NCBI GenBank assembly: GCA_051061015.1 | Contig: JBPFEG010000056.1 | Span: forward strand, 1-64,000 | Direction: 5' to 3' | Origin: Methylomicrobium sp051061015 | GTDB taxonomy: Bacteria; Pseudomonadota; Gammaproteobacteria; Methylococcales; Methylomonadaceae | Length of the DNA stretch: 64,000 nt | Part shown: in pieces, positions 27,553-36,101 of the stretch | How the letters are laid out: every line of letters begins with the position of its first letter | How positions within the stretch are numbered: position 1 is the stretch's first letter | Notes under the pieces: generated by a model | Told to the model about the DNA's origin: nothing | Seen by the model: only the letters and a program-made list of their open reading frames with translations | Databases searched by the model: none | Translations under genes and position numbers: made by a program

Positions 27553-28806
27553 ATGGAAATTTATCTGGTAGGCGGCGCGGTGCGCGACAGTTTGCTGAAG
27601 CTTCCGGTTGAAGAACGCGACTGGGTGGTGATCGGCGCAACGACCGAGTCAATGATACGGCAAGGATTCAAGCCGGTCGGCAAAGATTTTCCGGTATTTT
27701 TGCATCCCGTCACTCATGAAGAATATGCGCTGGCCCGAACCGAGCGCAAAACCGCGCCGGGCTACAAGGGGTTTGCAGTCAACGCGGCGCCTGATGTCAC
27801 GCTGGAGCAGGATTTGCTGCGCCGCGACCTGACGATCAACGCAATGGCAATGACCGCAGAAGGCAGGCTGATTGACCCCTATGGGGGATGCGCCGATCTT
27901 CAAAGACGCCTTCTGCGTCATGTTTCTCCGGCTTTCGCGGAAGATCCGGTACGGATCCTGCGTATTGCCCGTTTCGCGGCGCGCTATCGGCCGCTCGGTT
28001 TCACGATCGCTCCGGAAACGATCATGCTGATGCGGCAAATGGTCGCCGCCGGTGAAGCCGATTTTCTCGTCCCCGAACGGGTCTGGGCCGAACTGGCAAA
28101 AGCGTTGAAAGAACCCTGCCCGGCCGCGTTTTTCCAAGCCCTTCGAGACTGTGACGCGCTCGCGGCGGTGTTTCCTGAAATCGACCGCCTGTTCGGTGTG
28201 CCGCAACCCGAAAAACATCATCCCGAAATCGATACCGGCGTGCATACGTTGCTGTGCCTGGAACAGGCGGCCCATTTGTCGGACAAAGCCCTGGTCAGGT
28301 TCGCCGTGCTGACGCATGATCTTGGCAAAGGCGTCACGCCACAGGAAATCTGGCCGCATCATTATGGTCACGAGCAGCATGGGCTCGACGTACTGGAGAC
28401 GATGTGCGCGCGCTTACGCGTGCCGAACGCTTTCAAAGCACTGGCGCTCCAGGTGGTCAAGTACCATACCCATTGCCATAGGGTGTTTGAATTGCGTCCG
28501 GGAACCCTGGCCGATACGCTGTCCGCGCTGGGGGCCTTCAAGCCTCGCCATTCGCTCGATGATTTTTTATTGGCGTGCGAAGCGGACGCCAGAGGACGTA
28601 CCGGCTTTGAAGAACGGCCTTATCCGCAGGCCGAGTTCATGCGCGGGGCCGCGAGAGCTGGCGCTGCCGCCGACACCGCCGAGATTCTGAACAGCGGCCT
28701 GACAGGACCTGAAATCGGCGCTGCGATCCGCCGCCTGCGCATAGCGGCGATCAGCGACTTCAGCAAGCAACAGCTTGCTGAAAGTTCGGCCAGCGGCAGC
28801 GTCTGA
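27553..28806 (+). CDS. cca: Multifunctional CCA-adding enzyme (tRNA nucleotidyltransferase)
   Basis: Cca adds or repairs the 3' CCA of tRNAs. From the ATG at 27553 the protein has 417 residues. It shows the class II nucleotidyltransferase start LVGGAVRDSLL, catalytic Asp residues in VEERDWVVIG, the RRDLTINAMA segment and a C-terminal HD phosphohydrolase domain (LTHDLGKGVTP), as in E. coli-type Cca. The frame is open for 85 codons upstream, but the conserved N-terminus fixes the start. Confidence 0.96.
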   Translation: MEIYLVGGAVRDSLLKLPVEERDWVVIGATTESMIRQGFKPVGKDFPVFLHPVTHEEYALARTERKTAPGYKGFAVNAAPDVTLEQDLLRRDLTINAMAMTAEGRLIDPYGGCADLQRRLLRHVSPAFAEDPVRILRIARFAARYRPLGFTIAPETIMLMRQMVAAGEADFLVPERVWAELAKALKEPCPAAFFQALRDCDALAAVFPEIDRLFGVPQPEKHHPEIDTGVHTLLCLEQAAHLSDKALVRFAVLTHDLGKGVTPQEIWPHHYGHEQHGLDVLETMCARLRVPNAFKALALQVVKYHTHCHRVFELRPGTLADTLSALGAFKPRHSLDDFLLACEADARGRTGFEERPYPQAEFMRGAARAGAAADTAEILNSGLTGPEIGAAIRRLRIAAISDFSKQQLAESSASGSV

Positions 28807-29030
28807 GCCATTTGGAACCGTCCTCCGCCGGCACCGGAATATCGCCAATCCATTTATTTTATTACGCCTATAATTGAGCGGCGACCGTAATATGGTTTCG
28901 CGGCAGAATGTATACCTATTCGCCTGGATTTCTCTGTGGCAGGCTTACGGGCGAGTGCGGGGTGATCCGGGATTTAACCTTTTCCAAATTAGTGTAAAAT
29001 TCCTTCTTCTAACCAGACGTTCTTTGAAAA

Positions 29031-29513
29031 ATGCCCTCTTTTGACATCGTTTCCGAATTCGACAAACAAGAAGCCCGCAACGCCGTTGACCAGGCCAACA
29101 AGGAAGTCTCGACCCGCTTCGATTTCAAAGGCACAAACTCCAGCTATGAATTGAACGAGAATAAGCTCCTGATGACCTCCGGTTCAGAATTTCAATTGCA
29201 GCAAATGCTTGACATCGTACAGACCAAGTTAACCAAACGCGGCGTCGATATCGGCTGTCTGGATATTGCGGAACCGAAAGCGAGTGGCAAAATCGTACGT
29301 CAGGAAATCACCCTCAAGCAAGGCATCGATACGACGCTGGCCAGAAAACTGGTCAAAATGATCAAGGACAAAAAATTGAAAGTCCAGGCTGCGATCCAGG
29401 GCGATCAAGTCCGTGTCACAGGCAAACAGCGCGACGACCTGCAGGAAGTGATTCAGATGCTGAAACAGGAAAAGCTGGAAATGCCGTTGCAGTATATCAA
29501 CTTCCGGGATTGA
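29031..29513 (+). CDS. yajQ: YajQ-family nucleotide/c-di-GMP-binding protein
   Basis: The 160-residue protein matches YajQ over its full length: MPSFDIVSEFDKQEARNAVD at the start, STRFDFKGT, DIVQTKLTKRGVD and QAAIQGDQVRVTGK near the end. YajQ proteins have two ferredoxin-like folds and bind nucleotides. Some, as in Xanthomonas, are cyclic-di-GMP effectors acting with transcription regulators. It stands alone, facing ppiD across a shared terminator. Confidence 0.93.
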   Translation: MPSFDIVSEFDKQEARNAVDQANKEVSTRFDFKGTNSSYELNENKLLMTSGSEFQLQQMLDIVQTKLTKRGVDIGCLDIAEPKASGKIVRQEITLKQGIDTTLARKLVKMIKDKKLKVQAAIQGDQVRVTGKQRDDLQEVIQMLKQEKLEMPLQYINFRD

Positions 29514-29544
29514 CCTAAAAAAGGCTGAGCTTTCGGCAAACACA

Positions 29545-29570
29545 AAAAAGGGGCTTTTAAGCCCCTTTTT
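29545..29570. terminator. Bidirectional intrinsic terminator between yajQ and ppiD
   Basis: AAAAAGGGGC-TTTTAA-GCCCCTTTTT forms a GC hairpin with an A-run on one side and a T-run on the other. It can end transcription from both converging genes. It lies 31 nt after the yajQ stop and 2 nt beyond the ppiD stop. Confidence 0.9.
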
Positions 29571-29572
29571 AG

Positions 29573-31453
29573 TTACTGAGTTTTAGCCCCACCGTCCGGC
29601 TGGTGGATCTCGATATCCGCGTCCGCTTCGAGTGTCGCCAGCATCGCATTGAAATCGGCTTGCCCAAAAGCCTTGGCGATATTCTTGGTCGCCAGATCCA
29701 TTTTTTTCTTGTCGTCCTCGCTGATCACACCCGGCGTCACCTTCGTCAGCGTGGCGACAGCCTGTGATCCGTCAGGCAGCTCGGCAACCAGAATGGTGGG
29801 TTTGCCCGCGGCAGGTTTTGCCGCTTTGAATACCGCATCGCTAAGCGCATCGGGAACCTCGGTTTTGTTGCGCGTATAACCGGCCATTTTTTTCACTTCG
29901 AGTTTTTCGTTCGCCGCCAAATTTGCCAGTGTCTCGCCCGCCCGCAACGCATCCTTCAGCTTTTGCGCTTTTTCGAGGGCCAGCTTTTTAGCTTTTTCAG
30001 CCAGCAATTGTGCGCTGATTCCGGCTTTTACGCTTTCCAACGCCTGGATCGCAGCCGGCTTGTGCTCAAGCTTACGCAACACAACCACATGCTCGGGGCT
30101 GATTTCGACCGGCGCACTGTTATTGCCCTGAAGCACTTCATCGGAAAACGCCGCGTCCCGAATTTTCGGATTCGCCGCAATCCCGGTACCGGCAGCCTTG
30201 GTAAAGAACTCGGTTTTATTCACCGTCAGCCCCAGCGCTTTAGCGACCGTATCCAGATTATCCGGATTTTCATAACTCATCTCGGCCAGTTTTTCACCCG
30301 AATCATAAAAAACTGCTTCGGCCTGCGATTTTCGGTAGGCCTTCTCCACGTCGGCCTTTACGCTTTCGAACGGTTTCGTTTCTCCCGGCACTAGTTCGGT
30401 CACTTTAATCAAGTGGTAACCGAATGAAGATTTAACCGGCTCGGATACTTCACCTAACTTAAGCTTGCTGACTGCCTCTTCAAATGACTTTTCCATCGAG
30501 CCGGCATTGAACAGGCCCAAATCGCCGCCGCTCTTCGCAGTCAGCTTGTCGTCCGACACTTCGGCGGCCAGTTTCGCGAAATCCTTGTTCGCCAGTTCGG
30601 CTTTGGCTTTCTGCGCCTTGGCCAGCGCGGCCTTTTCATCGGTTTGCGGATTGACAGCAAACAGAATATGGCTGATTTTCCGGCGCTCCGGCGTGGTGTA
30701 CTGATCCTTCTGCTCCGCATAATAAGCTTTCAGCTTATCCTCGGTCACCTGGACTTTCTGCGCAATTGCGCCCAGCGATAATTCCACGTAAGCCACCGAT
30801 AACTGCTCGGGCGTTTTGTACTCATCCTGATGCTGCTGGTAATAAGCGCTGATTTCTTGCGAGGAAGGCGGTTCGGCCAGTTTCGGCAGCGCTACCGTGA
30901 CGTAGTCGAAATCGCGTTGCTGATTCTGGATCTTGAAAAAGCTCTCGATATCATACGGCGTCGCGAAGCTGGTATCGGTAATGCTTTGCTGCAGTTGCTG
31001 CATGATCAGCGCATTCTTGATCCTGGCTACGAAATCGTTCGAAGTCATCCTTTGCGCGTTCAATAGCGACTTGTAACGATCCTCGTTAAACTTGCCGTCA
31101 ACCTTGAAATAATCGAGCTCCTTAATAAAGTCGCGCGCTTCCTGATCGGTTGCCACCAGGCCTTTCGCCTGCGCATATTGCAGCAGGACTTCGTCCTTAA
31201 TCAGTTTGTCGAGCGCCTGCGCCTTCAGCGTAGCTTCGTCGATGCCCATGCCGCGCAGCTGTTGCGCATATTGCTCATATGCGCGGTTTACATCGTTCTG
31301 ATAAAAATCCTTGTCGCCAACCGAAGCAACCGGCGCGACTTTTCCGGCATCGAAATAGTTTTGAATGCCCCATAACGCAAACGGAACACCGATCACCAGC
31401 AAGATGACCCATGCGAACGCACCTTGCGCCTTTTCTCTGATTGTCGTCAGCAT
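29573..31453 (-). CDS. ppiD: Periplasmic folding chaperone / peptidyl-prolyl isomerase PpiD
   Basis: PpiD is a membrane-anchored chaperone that meets proteins leaving the Sec channel. The 626-residue protein has one N-terminal membrane helix (about residues 13-32, WVILLVIGVPFALWG), a SurA-type N-terminal chaperone region and one parvulin domain near residues 225-355 (RKISHILFAVNP through FGYHLIKVTELVPG). A long C-terminal chaperone region follows. It comes after lon, hupB and two tRNA genes on the same strand, as in enterobacteria. Confidence 0.95.
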   Translation of the reverse strand: MLTTIREKAQGAFAWVILLVIGVPFALWGIQNYFDAGKVAPVASVGDKDFYQNDVNRAYEQYAQQLRGMGIDEATLKAQALDKLIKDEVLLQYAQAKGLVATDQEARDFIKELDYFKVDGKFNEDRYKSLLNAQRMTSNDFVARIKNALIMQQLQQSITDTSFATPYDIESFFKIQNQQRDFDYVTVALPKLAEPPSSQEISAYYQQHQDEYKTPEQLSVAYVELSLGAIAQKVQVTEDKLKAYYAEQKDQYTTPERRKISHILFAVNPQTDEKAALAKAQKAKAELANKDFAKLAAEVSDDKLTAKSGGDLGLFNAGSMEKSFEEAVSKLKLGEVSEPVKSSFGYHLIKVTELVPGETKPFESVKADVEKAYRKSQAEAVFYDSGEKLAEMSYENPDNLDTVAKALGLTVNKTEFFTKAAGTGIAANPKIRDAAFSDEVLQGNNSAPVEISPEHVVVLRKLEHKPAAIQALESVKAGISAQLLAEKAKKLALEKAQKLKDALRAGETLANLAANEKLEVKKMAGYTRNKTEVPDALSDAVFKAAKPAAGKPTILVAELPDGSQAVATLTKVTPGVISEDDKKKMDLATKNIAKAFGQADFNAMLATLEADADIEIHQPDGGAKTQ

Positions 31454-31497
31454 ATGCTCTGTCCTAAAGAAACCACAGGATTGTAGGAAAAAACGGT

Positions 31498-31533
31498 AAA
31501 AAAAAAGCCCCGGACCAATCGGTACGGGGCTTT
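31498..31533 (-). terminator. Intrinsic terminator after tRNA-Asp
   Basis: On the minus strand the hairpin with arms AAAGCCCCG and CGGGGCTTT is followed by nine T residues. It starts 8 nt after the tRNA-Asp 3' end and separates the hupB-tRNA transcript from ppiD. Confidence 0.88.
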
Positions 31534-31540
31534 CTTGTTT

Positions 31541-31617
31541 TGGCGGAGCGGACGGGGCTCGAACCCGCGACCCCCGGCGTGACAGGCCGGTATTCTAACC
31601 AACTGAACTACCGCTCC
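31541..31617 (-). tRNA. tRNA-Asp(GTC)
   Basis: A 77-nt cloverleaf on the minus strand, acceptor GGAGCGG/CCGCTCC, T-arm GGTTCGAGCCC, encoded CCA. The loop CTGTCAC gives GTC (Asp). It follows tRNA-Val by 6 nt. Confidence 0.97.
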
Positions 31618-31623
31618 AAAGTC

Positions 31624-31699
31624 TGGTGGGTGCTGAGGGGTTCGAACCCCCGACCCTCGCCTTGTAAGGGCGATGCTCTCCCAGCTGAGCTAAGCACCC
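31624..31699 (-). tRNA. tRNA-Val(TAC)
   Basis: A 76-nt cloverleaf on the minus strand, acceptor GGGTGCT/AGCACCC, T-arm GGTTCGAACCC, encoded CCA. The loop CTTACAA gives TAC (Val). It begins only 16 nt after the hupB stop, so it is probably read from the hupB promoter. Confidence 0.97.
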
Positions 31700-31715
31700 G
31701 ACTTAAAGATCACCA

Positions 31716-31985
31716 TTATACAGCATCTTTTAAAGATTTGCCAACTTTAAATGAAGGAATTTTTGCAGCCTTAATGGTAATTTCTGCTCCGGTTTGCGGA
31801 TTCCGGCCTTTGCGCTCAGGTCTTTCCTTCACCGAAAAAGTGCCGAAGCCAACCAGAGTGACCGAATCGCCAGCCTTCAGAGCCTCTTCCACTGCTTTGG
31901 TGAAGCCATCCAGCGCACGACCGGCGTCTGCCTTGGTCAAGCCAGCGGATTGTGCGATAGCGTCAATTAATTCCGATTTATTCAT
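31716..31985 (-). CDS. hupB: DNA-binding protein HU-beta
   Basis: HU is a small dimeric nucleoid protein that bends DNA. The 89-residue chain is of normal length, with the N-terminal helices MNKSELIDAIAQSAGLTKAD, the GFGTFSVKERPERKGRNP core and the DNA-embracing arm ending in AAKIPSFKVGKSLKDAV. AAGGGGGA lies just upstream of the ATG. It sits between lon and two tRNA genes on one strand, with its own promoter about 100 nt upstream. Confidence 0.97.
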   Translation of the reverse strand: MNKSELIDAIAQSAGLTKADAGRALDGFTKAVEEALKAGDSVTLVGFGTFSVKERPERKGRNPQTGAEITIKAAKIPSFKVGKSLKDAV

Positions 31986-32084
31986 TCTTATTCCCCCTTA
32001 GGAAGTTCAATTTATGTTTGTTGATTGGTTCAGCAATAATCCGGTTCTATCCTTATGGGCACAGAAACCTCACAAGAAATTGTA

Positions 32085-32114
32085 GTTATATCAAGCGCGA
32101 TTAAGAACTGTCAA
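32085..32114 (-). promoter_or_regulatory. Sigma-70 promoter of hupB
   Basis: On the minus strand there is a perfect -35 box TTGACA (32114-32109), an 18-nt spacer and a -10 box TATAAC (32090-32085). This predicts a leader of about 90 nt before the hupB ATG. Confidence 0.7.
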
Positions 32115-32171
32115 GCTCGAAACGCTCGGAATAACTGCATTTCCAAGCTTTTGTCACAAAAACAACTCGAC

Positions 32172-34604
32172 TTAATGCGCAGTCAATCCCTGATTTTTAG
32201 GTTTAACCGAATCAAGTTCCTTTTTACCTTTTTCCTCGGCATCGCCATCTGCCGCAGGCGTTGGCAGATATTGCAAGGCGACCGCCAGAACTTCATCGAT
32301 CCAGTGCACCGGCTTAATATCCAGATTCTGCTTGATATTCTCCGGGATATCCGCCAAATCTTTCGCATTATCGGTCGGAATCAACACGGTGGTGATGCCC
32401 CCGCGGTGCGCAGCCAGTAACTTTTCCTTCAGTCCGCCGATCGGCAACACTTCGCCGCGCAACGTAATTTCACCGGTCATCGCGACATTCGCCCGCACCG
32501 GAATCCGAGTCAACGCGGAAATGATCGCCGTACACATGCCGATGCCCGCACTCGGGCCGTCTTTCGGCGTCGCGCCTTCCGGCACATGGATATGAATGTC
32601 GTTCTTCTGGAACAAGTCATTGGCGATTCCGAAAGCTTTCGCGCGGCTTCTGACCACCGTCATCGCCGCCTCGATCGATTCTTTCATCACTTCGCCGAGC
32701 TTGCCGGTCGAGGAATGCTTGCCCTTGCCGGGAATCACCGCCGTCTCGATCGTCAGCAGTTCGCCGCCGACTTCGGTCCAGGCAAGGCCGGTAACCTGCC
32801 CGATCTGATCCTGCTCTTCGGCCAGTCCGAAATCGAAGCGCCGGACCCCTAGGAAGCTGTCCAGATTTTCCGGCGTGACCTCTATCTTGCGTCCCATCGG
32901 CTCCAGCAGCAGCGATTTGACCACTTTCCGGCAGACCTTCGAAATATCGCGCTCCAGGCCCCGAACGCCCGCTTCACGTGTGTAATAGCGGATCATATCG
33001 CGCACCGCGGCTTCGCTGATCTCGATCTCTTGCACTTTCAGACCGTTATTCTTGATCTGTTTCGGAATCAGGTAGCGCATCGCGATATTGATTTTTTCGT
33101 CCTCGGTATAACCTGCCAGACGAATCACTTCCATCCGGTCCAACAATGCGGGCGGGATATTCATCGTGTTCGCGGTCGCGACAAACATCACATCGGACAG
33201 GTCGAAATCGACTTCCAGATAGTGATCCGAAAAGGTGTGGTTCTGCTCGGGATCCAGCACCTCCAGCAAGGCCGAAGCCGGATCGCCGCGAAAATCGGCC
33301 GCCATCTTGTCGATCTCGTCGAGCAGGAACATCGGATTGCGCACCTTCACCTTGGCAAGATTCTGCAGAATCTTGCCCGGCATCGAGCCGATATAGGTAC
33401 GCCGGTGCCCGCGTATTTCGGCCTCATCGCGCACGCCGCCCAGCGCCATCCGCACATATTTGCGGTTTGTCGCCCGCGCAATCGATTCGCCGAGCGAGGT
33501 CTTGCCGACGCCCGGGGGCCCTACCAGGCACAAGATAGGCCCTTTCAGCTGTTTGACGCGCTGCTGCACGGCCAGATATTCAAGAATCCGTTCCTTGACC
33601 TTTTCAAGTCCGAAATGATCTTCTTCCAGCACCTGCTCGGCGATTTTCAGGTCGTTGCGCACCTTGGTTTTTTGCTTCCACGGAACGCTGACCATCCAGT
33701 CGATATAGTTTCTGACCACGGTCGCTTCGGCCGACATCGGCGACATCAGCTTCAGCTTGTTCAATTCGGCCAAGGCCTTGGTCTTGGCGTCCTTGGTCAT
33801 GCCCGCGTCTTCGATCTTGTTTTCGAGATCCTCGATTTCGTTCGGCGCATTTTCGATTTCGCCGAGCTCCTTCTGAATCGCTTTCATCTGCTCGTTCAGA
33901 TAATATTCGCGCTGATTTTTCTCCATCTGCTGCTTCACGCGTACCCGGATGCGTTTTTCCATTTCGAGCAGATCGACTTCGCTCTCCATATAAGTCATCA
34001 AGCTTTCCAGACGATTGCCGACGTCCGTCAATTCGAGAATCGCCTGCTTCTCATTGACTTTCAAGGTCATGTGCGCAGCAATGGTATCGGCCAGACGGCT
34101 CAGGTCATCGATGCCGGCCAGTGCATTCAATACTTCGGGCGGTATTTTATTGTTCAGTTTGACGTATTGATCGAACGAACTGATCGCGGTGCGCTGCAAG
34201 ACTTCCTGTTCCTGCTCGGGCAGGGTTAATTGATCGGCGATCGGTACGACAGAGGCCGAAAAGTAACTGCCGGTTTCCTTATACTTTAGAACCTGGCTGC
34301 GCTCGCTGCCTTCAACGAGCACTTTGACCGTGCCGTCCGGCAATTTCAGCAACTGCAGGATATTCGCCAGCGTACCGACCCGGTAAAGATCCTCAAAATC
34401 CGGCTCATCGACCTCGGCCTCGCGCTGTGCGACCAACAAAACCTGTTTATTTTCCTTCATCGCCGCATCCAGCGCGTCGATTGAACGCTCACGACCGACG
34501 AATAACGGGATCACCATGTGAGGATAAACCACCACATCACGCAACGGCAGTACCGGCAGCAGCAAAAGGGGTTGTTGTATATCTAAATCTTTTTGCGTGT
34601 CCAT
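32172..34604 (-). CDS. lon: ATP-dependent protease Lon
   Basis: Lon is the hexameric AAA+ protease that removes misfolded and short-lived regulatory proteins. The 810-residue chain has the N-terminal substrate domain (LPVLPLRDVVVYPHMV), Walker A GPPGVGKTS, Walker B FLLDEIDKM and the protease domain with catalytic Ser in DGPSAGIGM and Lys in GGLKEKLLAA. The frame is open to an ATG at 34670, but a heat-shock promoter lies between that codon and the ATG at 34604, so the shorter form is the real one. hupB follows downstream, as in E. coli. Confidence 0.97.
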   Translation of the reverse strand: MDTQKDLDIQQPLLLLPVLPLRDVVVYPHMVIPLFVGRERSIDALDAAMKENKQVLLVAQREAEVDEPDFEDLYRVGTLANILQLLKLPDGTVKVLVEGSERSQVLKYKETGSYFSASVVPIADQLTLPEQEQEVLQRTAISSFDQYVKLNNKIPPEVLNALAGIDDLSRLADTIAAHMTLKVNEKQAILELTDVGNRLESLMTYMESEVDLLEMEKRIRVRVKQQMEKNQREYYLNEQMKAIQKELGEIENAPNEIEDLENKIEDAGMTKDAKTKALAELNKLKLMSPMSAEATVVRNYIDWMVSVPWKQKTKVRNDLKIAEQVLEEDHFGLEKVKERILEYLAVQQRVKQLKGPILCLVGPPGVGKTSLGESIARATNRKYVRMALGGVRDEAEIRGHRRTYIGSMPGKILQNLAKVKVRNPMFLLDEIDKMAADFRGDPASALLEVLDPEQNHTFSDHYLEVDFDLSDVMFVATANTMNIPPALLDRMEVIRLAGYTEDEKINIAMRYLIPKQIKNNGLKVQEIEISEAAVRDMIRYYTREAGVRGLERDISKVCRKVVKSLLLEPMGRKIEVTPENLDSFLGVRRFDFGLAEEQDQIGQVTGLAWTEVGGELLTIETAVIPGKGKHSSTGKLGEVMKESIEAAMTVVRSRAKAFGIANDLFQKNDIHIHVPEGATPKDGPSAGIGMCTAIISALTRIPVRANVAMTGEITLRGEVLPIGGLKEKLLAAHRGGITTVLIPTDNAKDLADIPENIKQNLDIKPVHWIDEVLAVALQYLPTPAADGDAEEKGKKELDSVKPKNQGLTAH

Positions 34605-34638
34605 GTCAGGAACCTTCAACACTGTTCTTGGAATAATG

Positions 34639-34667
34639 ATTATGGGGATGTCTCGAAAAATAGCAAG
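34639..34667 (-). promoter_or_regulatory. Sigma-32 (heat-shock) type promoter of lon
   Basis: On the minus strand CTTGCTA (34667-34661), a 13-nt spacer ending in ACAT, and CCCCATAAT (34647-34639) match the RpoH pattern CTTGAAA-N13/14-CCCCATNT. The -10 half strongly resembles the E. coli lon heat-shock promoter as I remember it. The predicted start is about 28 nt before the lon ATG. Confidence 0.75.
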
Positions 34668-34805
34668 CACCGCCGAAAATTATTCACATTATTAAGAGTC
34701 TTATTACACGTCTATTTTTGACTCATTCAATGAATAAAGATGCAACAAACCGTATGAAAATTTATCAGCGCTAGAACACGCGCCCAACGATTATGGAGGC
34801 ATGCA

Positions 34806-35342
34806 ATGAAAATTCTCTTATCGCTGATGCTTTTGTTGTCAATTACCGCCTGCTCAACCCTGCCGTCGGCCATCGATAACCCGCCTGCGAACGATATTTC
34901 CTATTCTCAAGCGAGCGGCGATATTACGCGTTATCTAGGTGCTCCGGTGCGTTGGGGTGGCGTGATCATCGACGTGCTGAACGAGCAATCTTACAGCCGA
35001 GTCCAGGTCATGGCCTATCCATTGAACAACTACGGCCGTCCGATTATTGACAAACCCCATCTGGGACGTTTTTATATCGACAGCGGCGAATTCCTCGATC
35101 CTGCGGTGTATGCAAAGGATAAAGAGATCACCGTCGCCGGCGCGCTGAACGGCGACCGGGAACAGATGGTCGGTAAAAAAATGCTCAGGTTGCCGGTAAT
35201 CAAGGCCCATACGCTGCATCTGTGGCCAGACTATCAACCTCGTTATTATTATGACGGTTATTACCCCTACCCTGGCTATTTCGGCTTTTACGGTTATCCT
35301 TATTTCTGGGGCGGTTATTATGGCTATTATCCCCGTTACTAG
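34806..35342 (+). CDS. Slp-family outer-membrane lipoprotein with Tyr-rich tail
   Basis: The 178-residue protein has a lipoprotein signal (lipobox ITAC, Cys16) and a Slp/YeaY-type domain (about residues 25-140, including APVRWGGVIIDVLNEQ and GRFYIDSGEFLDP). The last 35 residues are very rich in Tyr, Gly, Pro and Phe (for example YYPYPGYFGFYGYPYF). Slp proteins are starvation- or stress-induced outer-membrane lipoproteins of unclear role. GGAGG lies 6 nt before the ATG. It diverges from lon, whose promoter shares the spacer. Confidence 0.87.
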   Translation: MKILLSLMLLLSITACSTLPSAIDNPPANDISYSQASGDITRYLGAPVRWGGVIIDVLNEQSYSRVQVMAYPLNNYGRPIIDKPHLGRFYIDSGEFLDPAVYAKDKEITVAGALNGDREQMVGKKMLRLPVIKAHTLHLWPDYQPRYYYDGYYPYPGYFGFYGYPYFWGGYYGYYPRY

Positions 35343-35414
35343 GCCGGCAATACCCTCTCAAAAATATTATCCCGATAAAGAAATTGCGGCGATCCCAGTT
35401 CAACCCTTACAAGC

Positions 35415-35453
35415 CTTGCCGTCGGACTTTCTCGACGGCAAGCGCTATTTTTT
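35415..35453 (+). terminator. Intrinsic terminator after the Slp-like gene
   Basis: A perfect 10-bp stem CTTGCCGTCG/CGACGGCAAG with an 8-nt loop (35415-35442), followed by CGCTA and a run of six T. It ends the slp transcript before the metal-efflux region. Confidence 0.8.
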
Positions 35454-35460
35454 GGCGACA

Positions 35461-35480
35461 GGCCCACTTATAAAGTGGCC
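35461..35480. promoter_or_regulatory. Palindrome upstream of the first metal-efflux operon (possible operator)
   Basis: The sequence contains CCACTT-ATA-AAGTGG, a 6-3-6 palindrome flanked by GGC and CC. It lies 60 nt upstream of a perfect TATAAT box. It could be a regulator site or a second weak terminator hairpin; there is no long T-run after it. Confidence 0.35.
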
Positions 35481-35539
35481 TTCTGCACTATTGCAACTGC
35501 AAAGTCATTTAAATTTCATATTTGATTAAGCTTAAAGAG

Positions 35540-35545
35540 TATAAT
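35540..35545 (+). promoter_or_regulatory. Likely -10 box of the first metal-efflux operon
   Basis: A perfect TATAAT lies 30 nt before the ATG at 35575. No good -35 box is found at 16-18 nt, which would suit a promoter that needs an activator. The assignment rests on the hexamer and its position only. Confidence 0.4.
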
Positions 35546-35574
35546 GACGGGACGGATATCCACTTTCGCCCCCC

Positions 35575-35970
35575 ATGTCGTTATCGTCCCGCTTACTTTT
35601 GCCGCTTTTGCTGATTATTCTGCAATCCTTTGCGCCGTTGCTGCATGCGCATACGGGACAGCGTGACTCGCATTTCGGTTTCCATGTTCCGGGGCTTGAA
35701 GCCTACAGCGGCACTTCCGGTATCCTCATCGCCAGCCTCCCCGAATCGAACTGCTCGACAGCCGAGGATTGCATCGTAGCGGTCGATGACGGCATGGGCG
35801 AAAAATGGTCGGTCGAAAAACCTTCCAGCGGCGATTGCCTGCCCCTTTTGGCCTGGATTTTCCGCACGCCCGCCGCATACCATTCTCTAGCAGAATCTCC
35901 TCACCCCCCCCTGTTACTGTCGCGGCCGCGTTCTTCTTCGCTGTCTCCGCGCGCGCCTCCGGTCATCTAA
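35575..35970 (+). CDS. Small secreted protein of unknown function, first gene of metal-efflux operon
   Basis: The 131-residue frame starts with a clear signal peptide (LLLPLLLIILQSFAPLLHAH). The body includes DSHFGFHVPGLEAY and two Cys (SNCSTAEDC), and the tail is Pro/Ser/Arg-rich. I do not recognise a family. Small His- and Cys-containing secreted proteins precede other heavy-metal RND operons (CzcI type), so a periplasmic metal-related role is possible, but that is inference. It lies 131 nt upstream of the outer-membrane factor gene; a GTCTTCC/GGAAGAC hairpin (35980-35998) lies between. Confidence 0.55.
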   Translation: MSLSSRLLLPLLLIILQSFAPLLHAHTGQRDSHFGFHVPGLEAYSGTSGILIASLPESNCSTAEDCIVAVDDGMGEKWSVEKPSSGDCLPLLAWIFRTPAAYHSLAESPHPPLLLSRPRSSSLSPRAPPVI

Positions 35971-36101
35971 TATTCTGTAGTCTTCCTGAGAGGAAGACAA
36001 AACCTTTAGGCCTTCAGCGCGTCCTGCTTTTACGCACGGACTCAGCGTGCATGGCCTCTATCCTCCAGAGCGGCGCTGTCGCCGCATTGAGCTTTATTAT
36101 T

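Noticed and set aside
33030..34229. 399-codon frame on the plus strand
   Set aside because: It is the antisense shadow of lon and has no motif; lon is intact with all catalytic residues.
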